A stretch of DNA of 40,755 bases from an uncultured Oscillospiraceae bacterium (GCA_934597165.1 CAKTQP010000015.1:1-40755), one strand, 5' to 3'. Counted from the stretch's first letter, positions 6,378 to 14,348 are shown. Translations and numbers: made by a program. The notes: generated by a model from the letters alone, not told the origin.

Positions 6378-7721
6378 ATGAGTAAAGAAAAACCTGTCAT
6401 CGGCACAGAGGGCATCTATGATGCCAGAACGCTGGGCGCACCGAGAATGTTGGTGTTGGGCATCCAGCATATGTTCGCCATGTTCGGCGCTACCGTCCTG
6501 GTCCCCGTTCTGACCGGCCTGAGCGTCACCACCACCCTGCTGTTCGCCGGCCTTGGCACCCTGCTGTTCCACCTGCTGGCCAAGGGCAAAGTGCCCGCCT
6601 TCCTGGGCTCTTCCTTCGCCTTCCTGGCTGGTTATCAGGCCATCGCCCCCAAGGGTGAGGCTGAGCTGCTGCCCTACGCCTGCGCTGGCGTTGCCGTCGC
6701 TGGCCTGCTGTACGTCATCCTGGCCGCCCTCTTCCGTGCCTTCGGCGCACAGAAGGTCATGCGGTTCTTCCCGCCCATCGTCACCGGCCCCGTCATCATC
6801 TGCATCGGCCTGACCCTGTCCTCCAGCGCCCTGAACAACTGCGCCAAGAACTGGCCCATCGCACTGGTGGCCATCGTTGTGGTCATCGTCTGCAACATCT
6901 GGGGCAAGGGTATGATCAAGATCATCCCCATCCTGCTGGGCGTCGTCGCCTCCTATGTGGTGGCCGCTATTACCGGCAACGTGGACTTCACCCTGGTGGA
7001 AAAGGCCGCTTGGATCGGCTCTCCCATTGAAATGGAACGCACCGTGTTCGCCCTGTTCGGCGACTGCGACACCAGCCTGCTGGTCAGCTCCATGATCACC
7101 ATCGTCCCCCTGGCGCTGGCCACCATGATCGAGCACATCGGCGACATCTGCGCCATCAGCTCCACCTGCGAACGCAACTACCTGGCCGACCCCGGCCTGC
7201 ACCGCACCCTGCTGGGTGACGGCCTGGCAACCACCCTGGCCTCCCTGTTCGGCGCTCCCGCCAACACCACCTATGGGGAAAACACCGGCGTCCTGGCTCT
7301 GTCCCGCGTCTATGACCCCCGCGTCATCCGCATCGCCGCTGGCCTGGCTGTCCTGCTCTCCTTCTCCCCCAAGTTCGGCGCTCTGGTCACCGCTATGCCT
7401 CTGGCTACCATGGGCGGCGTGAGCATGATCCTGTACGGCATGATCTCTGCCATCGGTGTCCGCAACGTGGTGGAGAACAAGGTGGACTTCACCAACTCCC
7501 GCAACGTCATCATCGCTGCCATCATCATGGTTCTGGCCATCGGCATCGCCTTCTCTGAGGCTGGCGCCATCGTCATCCCCGCAGGCGAAGCCACCATCAG
7601 CCTGTCCGGCCTGGCAGTCGCCTCCATCGTGGGCATCATCCTCAACGCCATCCTGCCCGGCAAGGACTACGAGTTCGGCGTGGATGAGCAGGGGGATACT
7701 TCTGTGAACTTTAAGGTGTGA
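6378..7721 (+). CDS. uraA: Uracil:cation symporter, NCS2 family (UraA/PyrP)
   Basis: A 447-residue integral membrane permease with about 14 hydrophobic segments. Family blocks are visible: GIQHMFAMFGATVLVP in TM1, LGSSFAFLAGYQ near residue 75, VTGPVIICIGLTL, a central IEHIGDICAI, and FGAPANTTYGENTGVLALS, which matches the substrate-binding PxTTYGEN motif of uracil transporters. The chosen ATG at 6378 has GAAGGAG 9 bases upstream; a GTG 17 codons earlier lacks one. It imports uracil for Upp and is co-transcribed with pyrR, so the attenuator controls it. A terminator follows. Confidence 0.93.
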   Translation: MSKEKPVIGTEGIYDARTLGAPRMLVLGIQHMFAMFGATVLVPVLTGLSVTTTLLFAGLGTLLFHLLAKGKVPAFLGSSFAFLAGYQAIAPKGEAELLPYACAGVAVAGLLYVILAALFRAFGAQKVMRFFPPIVTGPVIICIGLTLSSSALNNCAKNWPIALVAIVVVIVCNIWGKGMIKIIPILLGVVASYVVAAITGNVDFTLVEKAAWIGSPIEMERTVFALFGDCDTSLLVSSMITIVPLALATMIEHIGDICAISSTCERNYLADPGLHRTLLGDGLATTLASLFGAPANTTYGENTGVLALSRVYDPRVIRIAAGLAVLLSFSPKFGALVTAMPLATMGGVSMILYGMISAIGVRNVVENKVDFTNSRNVIIAAIIMVLAIGIAFSEAGAIVIPAGEATISLSGLAVASIVGIILNAILPGKDYEFGVDEQGDTSVNFKV

Positions 7722-7752
7722 TACCGCCTGCATCCCCATCGTGAGAACTGCG

Positions 7753-7788
7753 AAAGAGCGAATCGGTTTCGATTCGCTCTTTCTTTTC
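7753..7788 (+). terminator. Terminator after uraA
   Basis: A perfect 12-bp stem, AAAGAGCGAATC (7753-7764) with GATTCGCTCTTT (7771-7782), has a 6-base loop and a CTTTT tail. Confidence 0.85.
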
Positions 7789-7858
7789 CGTCCGGGGGGA
7801 ATGCTTTTCTTTTCCGAACCGATATGATACAATAGCTCCCAGAAAGGAAGGGATACCC

Positions 7859-8764
7859 ATGAGTGGAAAGGCGAAAGCCATTGGTTACATGATCTTCTCC
7901 TCCGGCAGCTTTGCCTTTATGAATGCCTTCGTTCGTCTGGCAGGGGATATGCCCAGTGTGGAGAAGAGCTTTTTCCGCAACCTGGTGGCGGCCTTTGTGG
8001 CGCTGGTCATCTTGCTGCGGGAAGGGCAGGGGTTTGCCATCAAGAAGGGCACGCTGCCCTTCCATCTGGGACGCTCCATTTTGGGCACCATCGGCATCCT
8101 GTGCAACTTCTACGCCGTCGATCATCTGGTGCTCTCCAACGCATCCATGCTCAACAAGATGTCCCCCTTTTTCGTCCTGGTCTTCTCTTACCTCTTTCTG
8201 AAAGAGAAGCTGACTCACTTCCAAGTGGGGGCGGTGCTGACCGCCTTTATCGGCACCCTGTTTGTCATCCAGCCCACCTTTGAGAACCTGAATCTGGGCC
8301 CCTCCCTCATCGGACTCACCAGCGGTCTCGCTGCCGGCGGGGCGTACACCATGGTGCGGGTGCTGGGATTGAAGGGGGAGCGCAGTCCGGTGATCGTGTT
8401 CTTCTTCTCCACCTTCTCCTGCCTGTCGGTGGTGCCCTGGCTGGTGTTCCACTTCCAACCCCTGACCCTCCACCAATTTTTGATGCTCCTGGGCGCCGGT
8501 GTGGCGGCTACGGGGGGACAATTTGGGGTGACGCTGGCCTACACCCATGCGCCGGCACGAGAGGTGTCGGTGTATGACTATTCACAGATCTTGTTCGCTG
8601 CTGCCCTGGGCTATGTCCTCTTTGACCAGGTGCCCGATCACTGGAGCGTGGTGGGCTACGTGCTCATCGTGGGCGCGGCGTTGGTCATCTTCCTATATAA
8701 CAACAACTACCCGCCCTTCCGGCATCGTGCCAAGGTGGAGGAGCGGACGGAGGAACTTCCATGA
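7859..8764 (+). CDS. EamA/DMT-superfamily transporter
   Basis: A 301-residue membrane protein with about ten hydrophobic helices arranged as two EamA repeats (about residues 5-138 and 150-285). The first repeat ends with SNASMLNKMSPFFVLVFSYLFLKEK, the usual signature of drug/metabolite exporters; the second ends SVYDYSQILFAAALGYVLFDQ. The substrate cannot be read from sequence. The ATG at 7859 follows GAAAGGAAGGG by about 8 bases, and a likely -10 (TATGATACAAT) lies at 7823-7833. Its stop overlaps mrnC by 4 bases (ATGA), so the two are translationally coupled, although no functional link is evident. Confidence 0.85.
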   Translation: MSGKAKAIGYMIFSSGSFAFMNAFVRLAGDMPSVEKSFFRNLVAAFVALVILLREGQGFAIKKGTLPFHLGRSILGTIGILCNFYAVDHLVLSNASMLNKMSPFFVLVFSYLFLKEKLTHFQVGAVLTAFIGTLFVIQPTFENLNLGPSLIGLTSGLAAGGAYTMVRVLGLKGERSPVIVFFFSTFSCLSVVPWLVFHFQPLTLHQFLMLLGAGVAATGGQFGVTLAYTHAPAREVSVYDYSQILFAAALGYVLFDQVPDHWSVVGYVLIVGAALVIFLYNNNYPPFRHRAKVEERTEELP

Positions 8765-9171
8765 GTGATTACCTACATTTGAATGTCCAACCGGACGACC
8801 TGCGTGCCATGAGCAGCCTGGCGCTGGCGCATATGGGGGACGCCGTGTATGAAATTTTGGTGCGGGGCTGGCTGTGTACCCAGGGCCGCGCCACCTGCGG
8901 CAACCTGCACAAGGAGACGGTAGCGTTAGTGCGTGCGGAGGCACAGGCGGCGGCGGTGGAAAAGCTGCTGCCCCACCTGACCGAGGCGGAGGGTGCTGTG
9001 TACCGCCGGGGGCGGAACGCCCACGTCCACGCCATCCCCAAGAACGCCAGCCGAGGGCAGTACACCCGTGCCACGGGGCTGGAAGCGCTGTTTGGGTGGC
9101 TCTATCTGCAAGGACAGCTGGAGCGCATCAATCAGCTGTTCGGCATCATTATGGAAGAGAAGGAGGGGTAA
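8761..9171 (+). CDS. mrnC: Mini-ribonuclease III (MrnC)
   Basis: A 136-residue RNase III catalytic domain without the double-stranded-RNA-binding domain, the size typical of Mini-III. In Bacillus this enzyme matures the ends of 23S rRNA with ribosomal protein L3 as cofactor. The catalytic block LALAHMGDAVYEILVR places the metal-binding Asp at residue 27, and the second acidic position is Glu108 in ATGLEALFGWLYL. The basic RRGRNAHVH stretch near residue 84 is also family-typical. It starts on the ATGA overlap with the transporter gene and is followed 4 bases later by rqcH. In many clostridia mrnC lies next to cysS or rlmB; here it does not. Confidence 0.93.
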   Translation: MSDYLHLNVQPDDLRAMSSLALAHMGDAVYEILVRGWLCTQGRATCGNLHKETVALVRAEAQAAAVEKLLPHLTEAEGAVYRRGRNAHVHAIPKNASRGQYTRATGLEALFGWLYLQGQLERINQLFGIIMEEKEG

Positions 9172-9175
9172 AAAT

Positions 9176-10942
9176 ATGCCGTTGGATGCTGCTTGCTTAG
9201 CGGGCATTGTGCAGGAGTGCCGTCCGGCTGTGGAGGGCGCTCGTGTGGATAAGATCTTTCAGCCTGCCCGGGATGAAATTGTGATGCTCCTCCGGGGCAA
9301 TCAGGGCAACTGCAAGCTGCTGCTCACCGCCAACCCCTCCCATCCCAGACTCCAACTCACCGAAGGGAACCGAGAGAACCCGGCCAACCCGCCTATGTTC
9401 TGTATGCTCCTGCGCAAGTATCTGTCCGGCGCACGAGTCATCGCCATGCGGCAGCCGTCTATGGAGCGGATGGTGGATATGGAATTGGAGACCACCAACG
9501 AGATGGGGGACAAGGTGCCCTGTCATCTGATTTTGGAAGCCATGGGACGCCGTGCCAACCTGATCCTGACCGACCAGGAGGGACGCATTGTGGACTGCCT
9601 CCGGCGCATCGACGGGGACTTGTCCCAGCTCCGTCCTGTCCTGCCGGGGATGTTCTACCGGCAGCCGCCCCAGAGCGAGGGGAAATACGACCCGCTGACG
9701 GTGGAGGCCGGCCAGCTGAAGGAACTGCTGCGCCAGGCGCCGGAGGAACAGGAGCTGACCCAGTGGATTTTGGATCACTTCATCGGCCTGTCCCCGCTGC
9801 TCTGCCGGGAGGTGGTCTACCGCGCCACCGGCGGGGTGGACGCCCGGTTCTGCACCCTGCGGGAAGGGCAGTTGGAGCGGTTTGCCGACCGGTTTTTGTA
9901 CCTGTGCCAGACCATCCGTTCGGGCAGCTTCCAGCCGGTGGCGCTGTATCAGGCGGAAAAGCCCAAGGACTTTTCCTTCCTGCCCTTGGGACAGTACGAG
10001 CGGCTCTATGAGGTGCGGGAATTTGCCACCTTCGGCCAGATGCTGGACGCTTTTTATGGCGACCGGGAACGGCAGGAGCGGGTGCGCCAGAAGGGGCAGG
10101 AGCTGCTCAAGACCCTGAACAACGCACGAGACCGAGCGGCGCGAAAGATTCGGGTGCAGACCAAGGAATTGGCAGCCACCGAGGGACGCGAGCACTGGCG
10201 GGAGCTGGGGGACATCATCACCTCCAACCTGTACCAGATGGAACGGGGGATGAAGAGCCTCCACGCGGTGAACTACTACGACCCGGAGGGGAAGGAGATC
10301 GACATCCCTCTGGATCCGCTGCTGACACCTCAGAAGAACGCCGCCAAATACTATAAAAAGTACAACAAGGCCAAGACCGCCAGCGTCATGCTGGCGCAGC
10401 AGCTGAAAAAGGGACAGCGGGAGCTGGAATACCTGGAGAGCGTGCTGGAGACCGTCCAGCGGGCAGAAGGGGAACGTGACCTGGCTGAAATCCGTCAGGA
10501 GCTGGAGGAGAGCGGTTATCTGCGGGCGAAAAAGACCGGCAAGAAGCAGAAAAAAGCCCCCACCTCCAAGCCTCTGGAGTTCCGCAGCTCCGCCGGTCTG
10601 CGCATCTCGGTGGGGCGCAACCACTACCAGAACGACGCCCTCACCTGCCGCCAGGCGTACAAGAGCGACATTTGGCTCCACACCCAGAAGATCCACGGCG
10701 CCCACGTCATCCTGTGGGCCCAGGGACAGGAGCCGGACGCCCAGAGCCTCACCGAAGCGGCCATGCTGGCGGCCTACTACTCCCAGGCCAAAGACGGCAA
10801 GAATGTGCCGGTGGACTACACGCCGGTGAAGTACGTCCACAAGCCCAACGGCGCTCGGCCGGGGATGGTTATCTACACCACCTACCAGACTGCCTATGTA
10901 ACGCCGGATGAGGCGTTGGTGAAGCGATTGAAAGTGAAATGA
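9176..10942 (+). CDS. rqcH: Ribosome-associated quality control factor RqcH (NFACT family)
   Basis: A 588-residue protein that binds peptidyl-tRNA-obstructed 50S subunits and adds C-terminal alanine tails to the stalled chain. Earlier annotations call it a fibronectin-binding protein. NFACT-N covers about residues 1-210 (DKIFQPARDEIVM, LHLILEAMGRRANLIL-like block, LPGMFYRQPP). A long charged helical region, likely a coiled coil, spans about 290-440. NFACT-R lies at about 465-575 (SAGLRISVGRNHYQND, SDIWLHTQKIHGAHVIL, YVHKPNGARPGMV). An in-frame extension to 8993 runs back through mrnC; the ATG at 9176 is preferred because AGGAGGGG lies about 8 bases upstream and the protein then starts like its homologues. 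A bidirectional terminator follows. Confidence 0.93.
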   Translation: MPLDAACLAGIVQECRPAVEGARVDKIFQPARDEIVMLLRGNQGNCKLLLTANPSHPRLQLTEGNRENPANPPMFCMLLRKYLSGARVIAMRQPSMERMVDMELETTNEMGDKVPCHLILEAMGRRANLILTDQEGRIVDCLRRIDGDLSQLRPVLPGMFYRQPPQSEGKYDPLTVEAGQLKELLRQAPEEQELTQWILDHFIGLSPLLCREVVYRATGGVDARFCTLREGQLERFADRFLYLCQTIRSGSFQPVALYQAEKPKDFSFLPLGQYERLYEVREFATFGQMLDAFYGDRERQERVRQKGQELLKTLNNARDRAARKIRVQTKELAATEGREHWRELGDIITSNLYQMERGMKSLHAVNYYDPEGKEIDIPLDPLLTPQKNAAKYYKKYNKAKTASVMLAQQLKKGQRELEYLESVLETVQRAEGERDLAEIRQELEESGYLRAKKTGKKQKKAPTSKPLEFRSSAGLRISVGRNHYQNDALTCRQAYKSDIWLHTQKIHGAHVILWAQGQEPDAQSLTEAAMLAAYYSQAKDGKNVPVDYTPVKYVHKPNGARPGMVIYTTYQTAYVTPDEALVKRLKVK

Positions 10943-10945
10943 AGC

Positions 10946-10976
10946 AAAAAGCCAGCATCCTAGGATGCTGGCTTTT
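10946..10976. terminator. Bidirectional terminator between rqcH and the first TM-HTH gene
   Basis: AAAAAGCCAGCATCC (10946-10960) pairs with GGATGCTGGCTTTT (10963-10976) around a 2-base apex. A-rich and T-rich ends serve both convergent genes. Confidence 0.85.
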
Positions 10977-10977
10977 G

Positions 10978-11340
10978 TTATCCTTCCGACGGGTGCACGC
11001 CCCGCAGCAGCTCTTCCGCGGAGACGCCATAGAGCTTGGCCAGCGCCAGCAGGTTGGAGGTGCTGGGGTCGGAGGCGCCGGACTCCCACTTAGAGACCGC
11101 CTGGCGGCTGACGCCCAGGGTTTCTGCCACGAACTCCTGGGTCATCTGACAGCGGAGCCGTTCCTCTTTGAGGGTCTCTCCCAGGGTCTTGGCCAGCTGG
11201 GATTTCTCCTTCCGCACCTCGCCGGAGCGCAGGTACTTGCGCAGGGCTTTGATGAGGAGGACGACCAGGTAGACGGTCAGGACGAACCCGGCCAGGCTGA
11301 CCAAGAGGGTGGGGATGAGTATCAGGGTGTTTGTCATCAT
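10978..11340 (-). CDS. Membrane-anchored XRE-type HTH regulator (copy 1)
   Basis: A 120-residue protein with one hydrophobic helix at about residues 6-33, a basic linker (KALRKYLRSGEVRKEK), and a C-terminal XRE/Cro helix-turn-helix at about 55-112 (MTQEFVAETLGVSRQAVSKWESG). The DNA-binding domain would face the cytoplasm. The first of two adjacent ATGs (11340) was chosen because AAGGAGG lies about 11 bases upstream. A longer in-frame ORF starting at 11484 would read through the promoter and operator and is rejected. It is paralogous to the gene at 13437 (near-identical HTH and linker), in the same orientation and with the same promoter/operator layout. The divergent neighbour is the three-gene operon from 11554. 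Target and signal are unknown. Confidence 0.85.
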   Translation of the reverse strand: MMTNTLILIPTLLVSLAGFVLTVYLVVLLIKALRKYLRSGEVRKEKSQLAKTLGETLKEERLRCQMTQEFVAETLGVSRQAVSKWESGASDPSTSNLLALAKLYGVSAEELLRGVHPSEG

Positions 11341-11365
11341 AAGAGCACCCCTCCTTTCTGGGACG

Positions 11366-11394
11366 AGCATAGCAAAATCCGCCGGTTGCCACAA
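11366..11394 (-). promoter_or_regulatory. Promoter of TM-HTH copy 1
   Basis: On the minus strand: -35 TTGTGG (11394-11389), a 17-base spacer, -10 TATGCT (11371-11366) with an upstream TGC resembling an extended -10. The -35 is inside the proposed operator. Confidence 0.65.
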
Positions 11395-11420
11395 GCAACT
11401 ATTCCGCAACATGGGGTTGC
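11385..11420. promoter_or_regulatory. Double-dyad operator, copy 1
   Basis: GTTGC-N5-GCAAC (11385-11399), six bases TATTCC, then GCAAC-N5-GTTGC (11406-11420). The same 36-base plan recurs at 14430-14465 in front of the lipoprotein/TM-HTH copy 2 operon. It overlaps the minus-strand -35 and lies 20 bases upstream of the plus-strand -35, so it could control both directions. Binding by the TM-HTH proteins is inferred. Confidence 0.65.
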
Positions 11421-11440
11421 AGGGGAAAATGTGCTGGCGC

Positions 11441-11469
11441 TTGACAGGGGAAAGCGCTGTTACTATAAT
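11441..11469 (+). promoter_or_regulatory. Perfect consensus promoter of the 11554-13394 operon
   Basis: TTGACA (11441-11446), exactly 17 bases, TATAAT (11464-11469). A promoter this strong usually needs repression; the neighbouring double-dyad operator is the obvious candidate site. Confidence 0.8.
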
Positions 11470-11482
11470 GAAAGCGGTCATC

Positions 11483-11505
11483 AAGCTGCAAGAGGCAGCT
11501 TTTTC
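11483..11505 (+). terminator. Small terminator-like hairpin in the operon leader
   Basis: AGCTGC (11484-11489) pairs with GCAGCT (11495-11500), followed by TTTTT at 11500-11504, only about 10-25 bases after the predicted transcript start. It may act as an early attenuator. With only six stem pairs it is weak. Confidence 0.4.
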
Positions 11506-11553
11506 TAGCTACGACAGTTAGGAGCGGCTAACCACAGGAAAGGAGGATGTAAT

Positions 11554-12045
11554 ATGATCGGTTGGGTGTTGTTGGAAGGACTTGGACTTGGCGTTCTGCT
11601 GGTCTTGGTCTGTGTGTTTGGCATCCGCAAGGGTGCCGTGGGGATGGTGCATCTGTATCACACGGAGGTGCAGGAACGCTGTGTGGCGCTGGGGCTGACC
11701 AAGCAGGAGGCCATCCAGCGGAACAGCCTCCGCTTCAAGCTCTGCTGTGTGCCTGGTTACATCATCTATGTGCTGGTCTTTGTCTACGCCGTCAATGGGG
11801 CGCGGGGGTTTGGCACCGGCTTTTGGCAGCTGTTCGGTATCCTCTTCGTCATGAACCTCATCGACCGCTTTTTCGTGGACGGCTGGTGGGTGGGGCACAC
11901 AAAGGCGTGGGTCATCCCCGGCACAGAGGATCTCCGGCCGTACATCACCGCCCAGGACAAGAAACGCAAGTGGCTGGCCGGCACCGTGGGCATGGCGGTC
12001 ATCGCCGCTATCCTGGCCGGGGTCATGGCGCTGCTCCTGCCGTAA
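11554..12045 (+). CDS. Conserved membrane protein of unknown function (four TM segments)
   Basis: A 163-residue protein with hydrophobic segments at about residues 2-24, 67-85, 90-108 and 142-162. Between the first two is a soluble stretch, HLYHTEVQERCVALGLTKQEAIQRNSLRFK. A GWWVGHTKAWVIPGTEDLRPYI block follows the third. I do not recognise a named domain, though similar proteins seem common in clostridia. AAAGGAGG precedes the start by 8 bases. It is first in a three-gene operon behind a perfect consensus promoter, divergent from TM-HTH copy 1. Its role is unknown; export, stress or membrane modification would all fit. Confidence 0.75.
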   Translation: MIGWVLLEGLGLGVLLVLVCVFGIRKGAVGMVHLYHTEVQERCVALGLTKQEAIQRNSLRFKLCCVPGYIIYVLVFVYAVNGARGFGTGFWQLFGILFVMNLIDRFFVDGWWVGHTKAWVIPGTEDLRPYITAQDKKRKWLAGTVGMAVIAAILAGVMALLLP

Positions 12046-12060
12046 AAAGGAGGGAACAGG

Positions 12061-12675
12061 ATGAAAGTCAACACGTTGGATGCGTCCGCTATCAACGACA
12101 TCGGCCACGCCTTTGGCTACTACGACTACGGGGAAGAGACCGGCCTGTTCTCGGTGTTCTCCAGTCAGGAGGCGGTGGCCACCTACATCCGCGGCTATGT
12201 CCGTGGGATGCTGGCAGGCGGGCTGCTCTACACCAACAGCCAACAGGGCGAGGGCTACATCGCCTATCAGCTGCCCGGCCAGAAGATCGGATTGAAAGCG
12301 GGTCTGCCCCTGCTGAAGGGGCTGTTCCGGGCCATGGGTCTGAAGGAGATCGTCCGGTTTTGCCAAGTGATGAAGCGGGGCGGTTCGGGACTGAAAGACC
12401 GGCTGAATAAGAAAAAGCAGCCCTATGTGTTTGTGGGGCTGGTGTGCGTGCGGGAGGCGTACCAGGGGCAGGGGCATATGCGCCAGGTCATGGAGCTGGC
12501 CTTTGCAGAGGGGCAGCGGCTGGGTGTGCCAGTGATTTTGGAGACGGATGCCCGCTCCAAATGCGACAAGTATCTGCACCTTGGCATGGAGCTGGTCGGC
12601 ACCCGCGACTTAGGGGCGTATGGCACCCTGTACGACCTCATCAAATACCCAAAGAAGGAGGGGGGAGCGCGATGA
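12061..12675 (+). CDS. GNAT-family N-acetyltransferase
   Basis: A 204-residue protein whose C-terminal half has the GNAT acetyl-CoA site: VGLVCVREAYQGQGHMRQVMELAF at about residues 124-147 corresponds to motif A (V-x-x-x-x-Q-G-x-G). It is followed by GVPVILETDARSKCDKYLHLGMELVG, the usual motif B layout. The N-terminal 100 residues are less typical and contain a basic segment (KRGGSGLKDRLNKKKQ). The substrate is unknown. AGGAGG lies upstream, and the gene ends by overlapping the next start (ATGA), so it is co-translated with the membrane protein at 12672. Confidence 0.85.
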   Translation: MKVNTLDASAINDIGHAFGYYDYGEETGLFSVFSSQEAVATYIRGYVRGMLAGGLLYTNSQQGEGYIAYQLPGQKIGLKAGLPLLKGLFRAMGLKEIVRFCQVMKRGGSGLKDRLNKKKQPYVFVGLVCVREAYQGQGHMRQVMELAFAEGQRLGVPVILETDARSKCDKYLHLGMELVGTRDLGAYGTLYDLIKYPKKEGGAR

Positions 12676-13394
12676 ATAAGAACAAACGCAGATTACTGCT
12701 AGGAATATGCGGTTGCCTGCTCTACGTGGTCGGCGATTTTCTCTTTGCCGCACTGGGGCCGGAGCAGAGCACGGAGACCATGGGGCTGATGGTGCAAGTG
12801 GCGTATCTGGACATGGCCACCTGGCGTTTCGTGGTCAGCATCCTCTGCGGTGTGCTGGGGACGGCACTGTATTACGTGGGCTTTCACCAGATGGAACAGC
12901 TGCTGCGGCTGCATCTCCCGGCGCATCAGCAGAAGTGGCGCAAGGGCTTTCGCATCGCCTATCTGACCGGCACGGTGTGCTGGGGTTACGTCCATGCCAT
13001 GTTTATGAATGTGGCGCTGATCTTCCAGTTCGTCTATCGGGCTTACGGCGATATGCAGACCGCGGCAGACATCGCCAACCGCATCGTCTACTGCAACGCG
13101 GTGCCCATGGTGGCGGCCTACGTCCTGGGAGATGTGGTCTTGTCGGCGGTCATGGTGGTGATGATCTGGAAGGGACTGCTGCCGCTGAAACATACCGCCC
13201 AGCGGGTGCTGGCCACCCTCTGCAACCCCATATGCTGTGCCGGCATCCTGGGCAACCTCACCACCCTGCTGCCCTGGCCGCTGAATCAGATCGACCACGG
13301 CACGGAGTCCTTGGGGCATGCGTTGGTGCTGGTGTTGGGACTGATCCTGCTGCGGGAGATGTCCAAACAGTCGGGCAAGAACCTTGCGGCTTGA
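12672..13394 (+). CDS. Polytopic membrane protein, possibly DUF6796-like
   Basis: A 240-residue protein with about six hydrophobic helices. It starts MNKNKRRLLLGICG and has LYVVGDFLFAALGPEQS near residue 16. This resembles an uncharacterised clostridial membrane family that I recall as DUF6796, but I cannot confirm it. The ATG at 12672 overlaps the GNAT stop; GGAGGGGGG lies upstream. An in-frame extension to 12444 lies wholly within the GNAT gene and is ignored. It is the last gene of the operon and is followed by a bidirectional terminator. Its function is unknown; co-expression with a GNAT enzyme and another membrane protein suggests a membrane or small-molecule role. Confidence 0.8.
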   Translation: MNKNKRRLLLGICGCLLYVVGDFLFAALGPEQSTETMGLMVQVAYLDMATWRFVVSILCGVLGTALYYVGFHQMEQLLRLHLPAHQQKWRKGFRIAYLTGTVCWGYVHAMFMNVALIFQFVYRAYGDMQTAADIANRIVYCNAVPMVAAYVLGDVVLSAVMVVMIWKGLLPLKHTAQRVLATLCNPICCAGILGNLTTLLPWPLNQIDHGTESLGHALVLVLGLILLREMSKQSGKNLAA

Positions 13395-13404
13395 TCGTAA
13401 AAAT

Positions 13405-13438
13405 CCCCGTTTCCGCTCTCAGGAAACGGGGGTTTTTT
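13405..13438. terminator. Bidirectional terminator between the operon and TM-HTH copy 2
   Basis: CCCCGTTTCC (13405-13414) pairs with GGAAACGGGG (13422-13431), with TTTTTT on the plus side and A-rich flank on the other, so both convergent units can stop here. Confidence 0.85.
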
Positions 13439-13796
13439 AGGATTCCACGCAGCGCAGCAGCTCCTCCGCAGAGACACCGTAGAGCTTGGCCAGCGCCAGC
13501 AGGTTGGAGGTGCTGGGGTCGGACGCGCCGGATTCCCATTTGGACACCGCCTGACGGCTGACGCCCAGAGATTCCGCCACAAACTCCTGGGTCATCTTGC
13601 ATCGGGCACGCTCCTGCTTCAACGCCTCGCCCAGGGTCTTGGCCGTCTCTGCCTTCTCCTTGCGGATGGGGGCGGAGTGGAGGTATTTGCGCAGGGCTTT
13701 GATGAGCAGCACGATAAGGTAGATGATCAGGCCGAAGAAGGCGATGTTGATGAGGAGGACCACTGCAAAGGTGGCAAACGTAAAGGTCATGGCCAT
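13437..13796 (-). CDS. Membrane-anchored XRE-type HTH regulator (copy 2)
   Basis: A 119-residue paralogue of the gene at 10978. A hydrophobic helix at about residues 7-33 has a sequence unlike copy 1, followed by the same linker (LIKALRKYL) and a nearly identical HTH domain (KMTQEFVAESLGVSRQAVSKWESG, LALAKLYGVSAEELLR). Conserved DNA-binding part and diverged membrane anchor suggest the same DNA target but different partners or signals. AAAGGA lies about 10 bases before the start at 13796. It is the second gene of an operon with the lipoprotein, whose stop is 18 bases upstream. Confidence 0.85.
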   Translation of the reverse strand: MAMTFTFATFAVVLLINIAFFGLIIYLIVLLIKALRKYLHSAPIRKEKAETAKTLGEALKQERARCKMTQEFVAESLGVSRQAVSKWESGASDPSTSNLLALAKLYGVSAEELLRCVES

Positions 13797-13814
13797 GGTC
13801 GAGATTCCTTTGGG

Positions 13815-14348
13815 TTATTGTTTGTCTTTGGGCAGGTCGTCTGAGGCGGTGAAGTGGATGCCGCCGTCGGCATCCAGGGCATAGCTCAGGGTGTGGGTGT
13901 AGGCGTCCAGGGTCAGAGAGGTGTCCGTCCGATCGGTCTCATGGAGCAGATGGAAGGTCACCGTCCCGTTGCCTTGGTAGGTCAGCTCCGGATCCTCTGC
14001 CGGAAAGGCTTGGGTGGCGACGACCTGTTTGTTCCCGTCTGCATCCACAAAGGCGGCATAGGTACACGGTTCGTCCAGGTCATCCTGGTCGTCGGTGAAG
14101 AGCACCACACCTGCCAGACCATAGGCTCCGTCCGGCGCAGCGACACAGTCCAGCACCGTCCAGTGGGCTTTGTCCGAGTTGTCGAGGAACAGGGCACGCA
14201 CCTCCGATGCCGTCCACTCCTTCTGGGTGGAGGTGGTGGAGCTGGTCTGGGCGGGGGTGGAGAGGATAGCGGGAGCGTCCTGGCTGCCGCAGCCGGTCAG
14301 GGAGAGCAGCAGGGTCAAACTAAGTAAGATGGAATAAAATTTTTTCAT
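13815..14348 (-). CDS. Small secreted lipoprotein of unknown function
   Basis: A 177-residue protein with a lipoprotein signal peptide: two lysines, a leucine-rich core, and lipobox LTGC with the lipidated Cys at residue 20. A Ser/Thr-rich tether follows (about 25-47), then an acidic domain (DDQDDLDEPCTYAAFVDADGN) with no family I recognise. The start at 14348 has GGTGATC upstream; a longer frame to 14420 would cross the promoter. It is co-transcribed with TM-HTH copy 2 behind the double-dyad operator, so an envelope-sensing role paired with a membrane-bound regulator is a reasonable guess and no more. Confidence 0.8.
   Translation of the reverse strand: MKKFYSILLSLTLLLSLTGCGSQDAPAILSTPAQTSSTTSTQKEWTASEVRALFLDNSDKAHWTVLDCVAAPDGAYGLAGVVLFTDDQDDLDEPCTYAAFVDADGNKQVVATQAFPAEDPELTYQGNGTVTFHLLHETDRTDTSLTLDAYTHTLSYALDADGGIHFTASDDLPKDKQ

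Noticed and set aside
11341..11484. N-terminal extension of TM-HTH copy 1
   Set aside because: The extra 48 codons cover the promoter and operator shared with copy 2 and lie before a strong ribosome site, so they are not coding.
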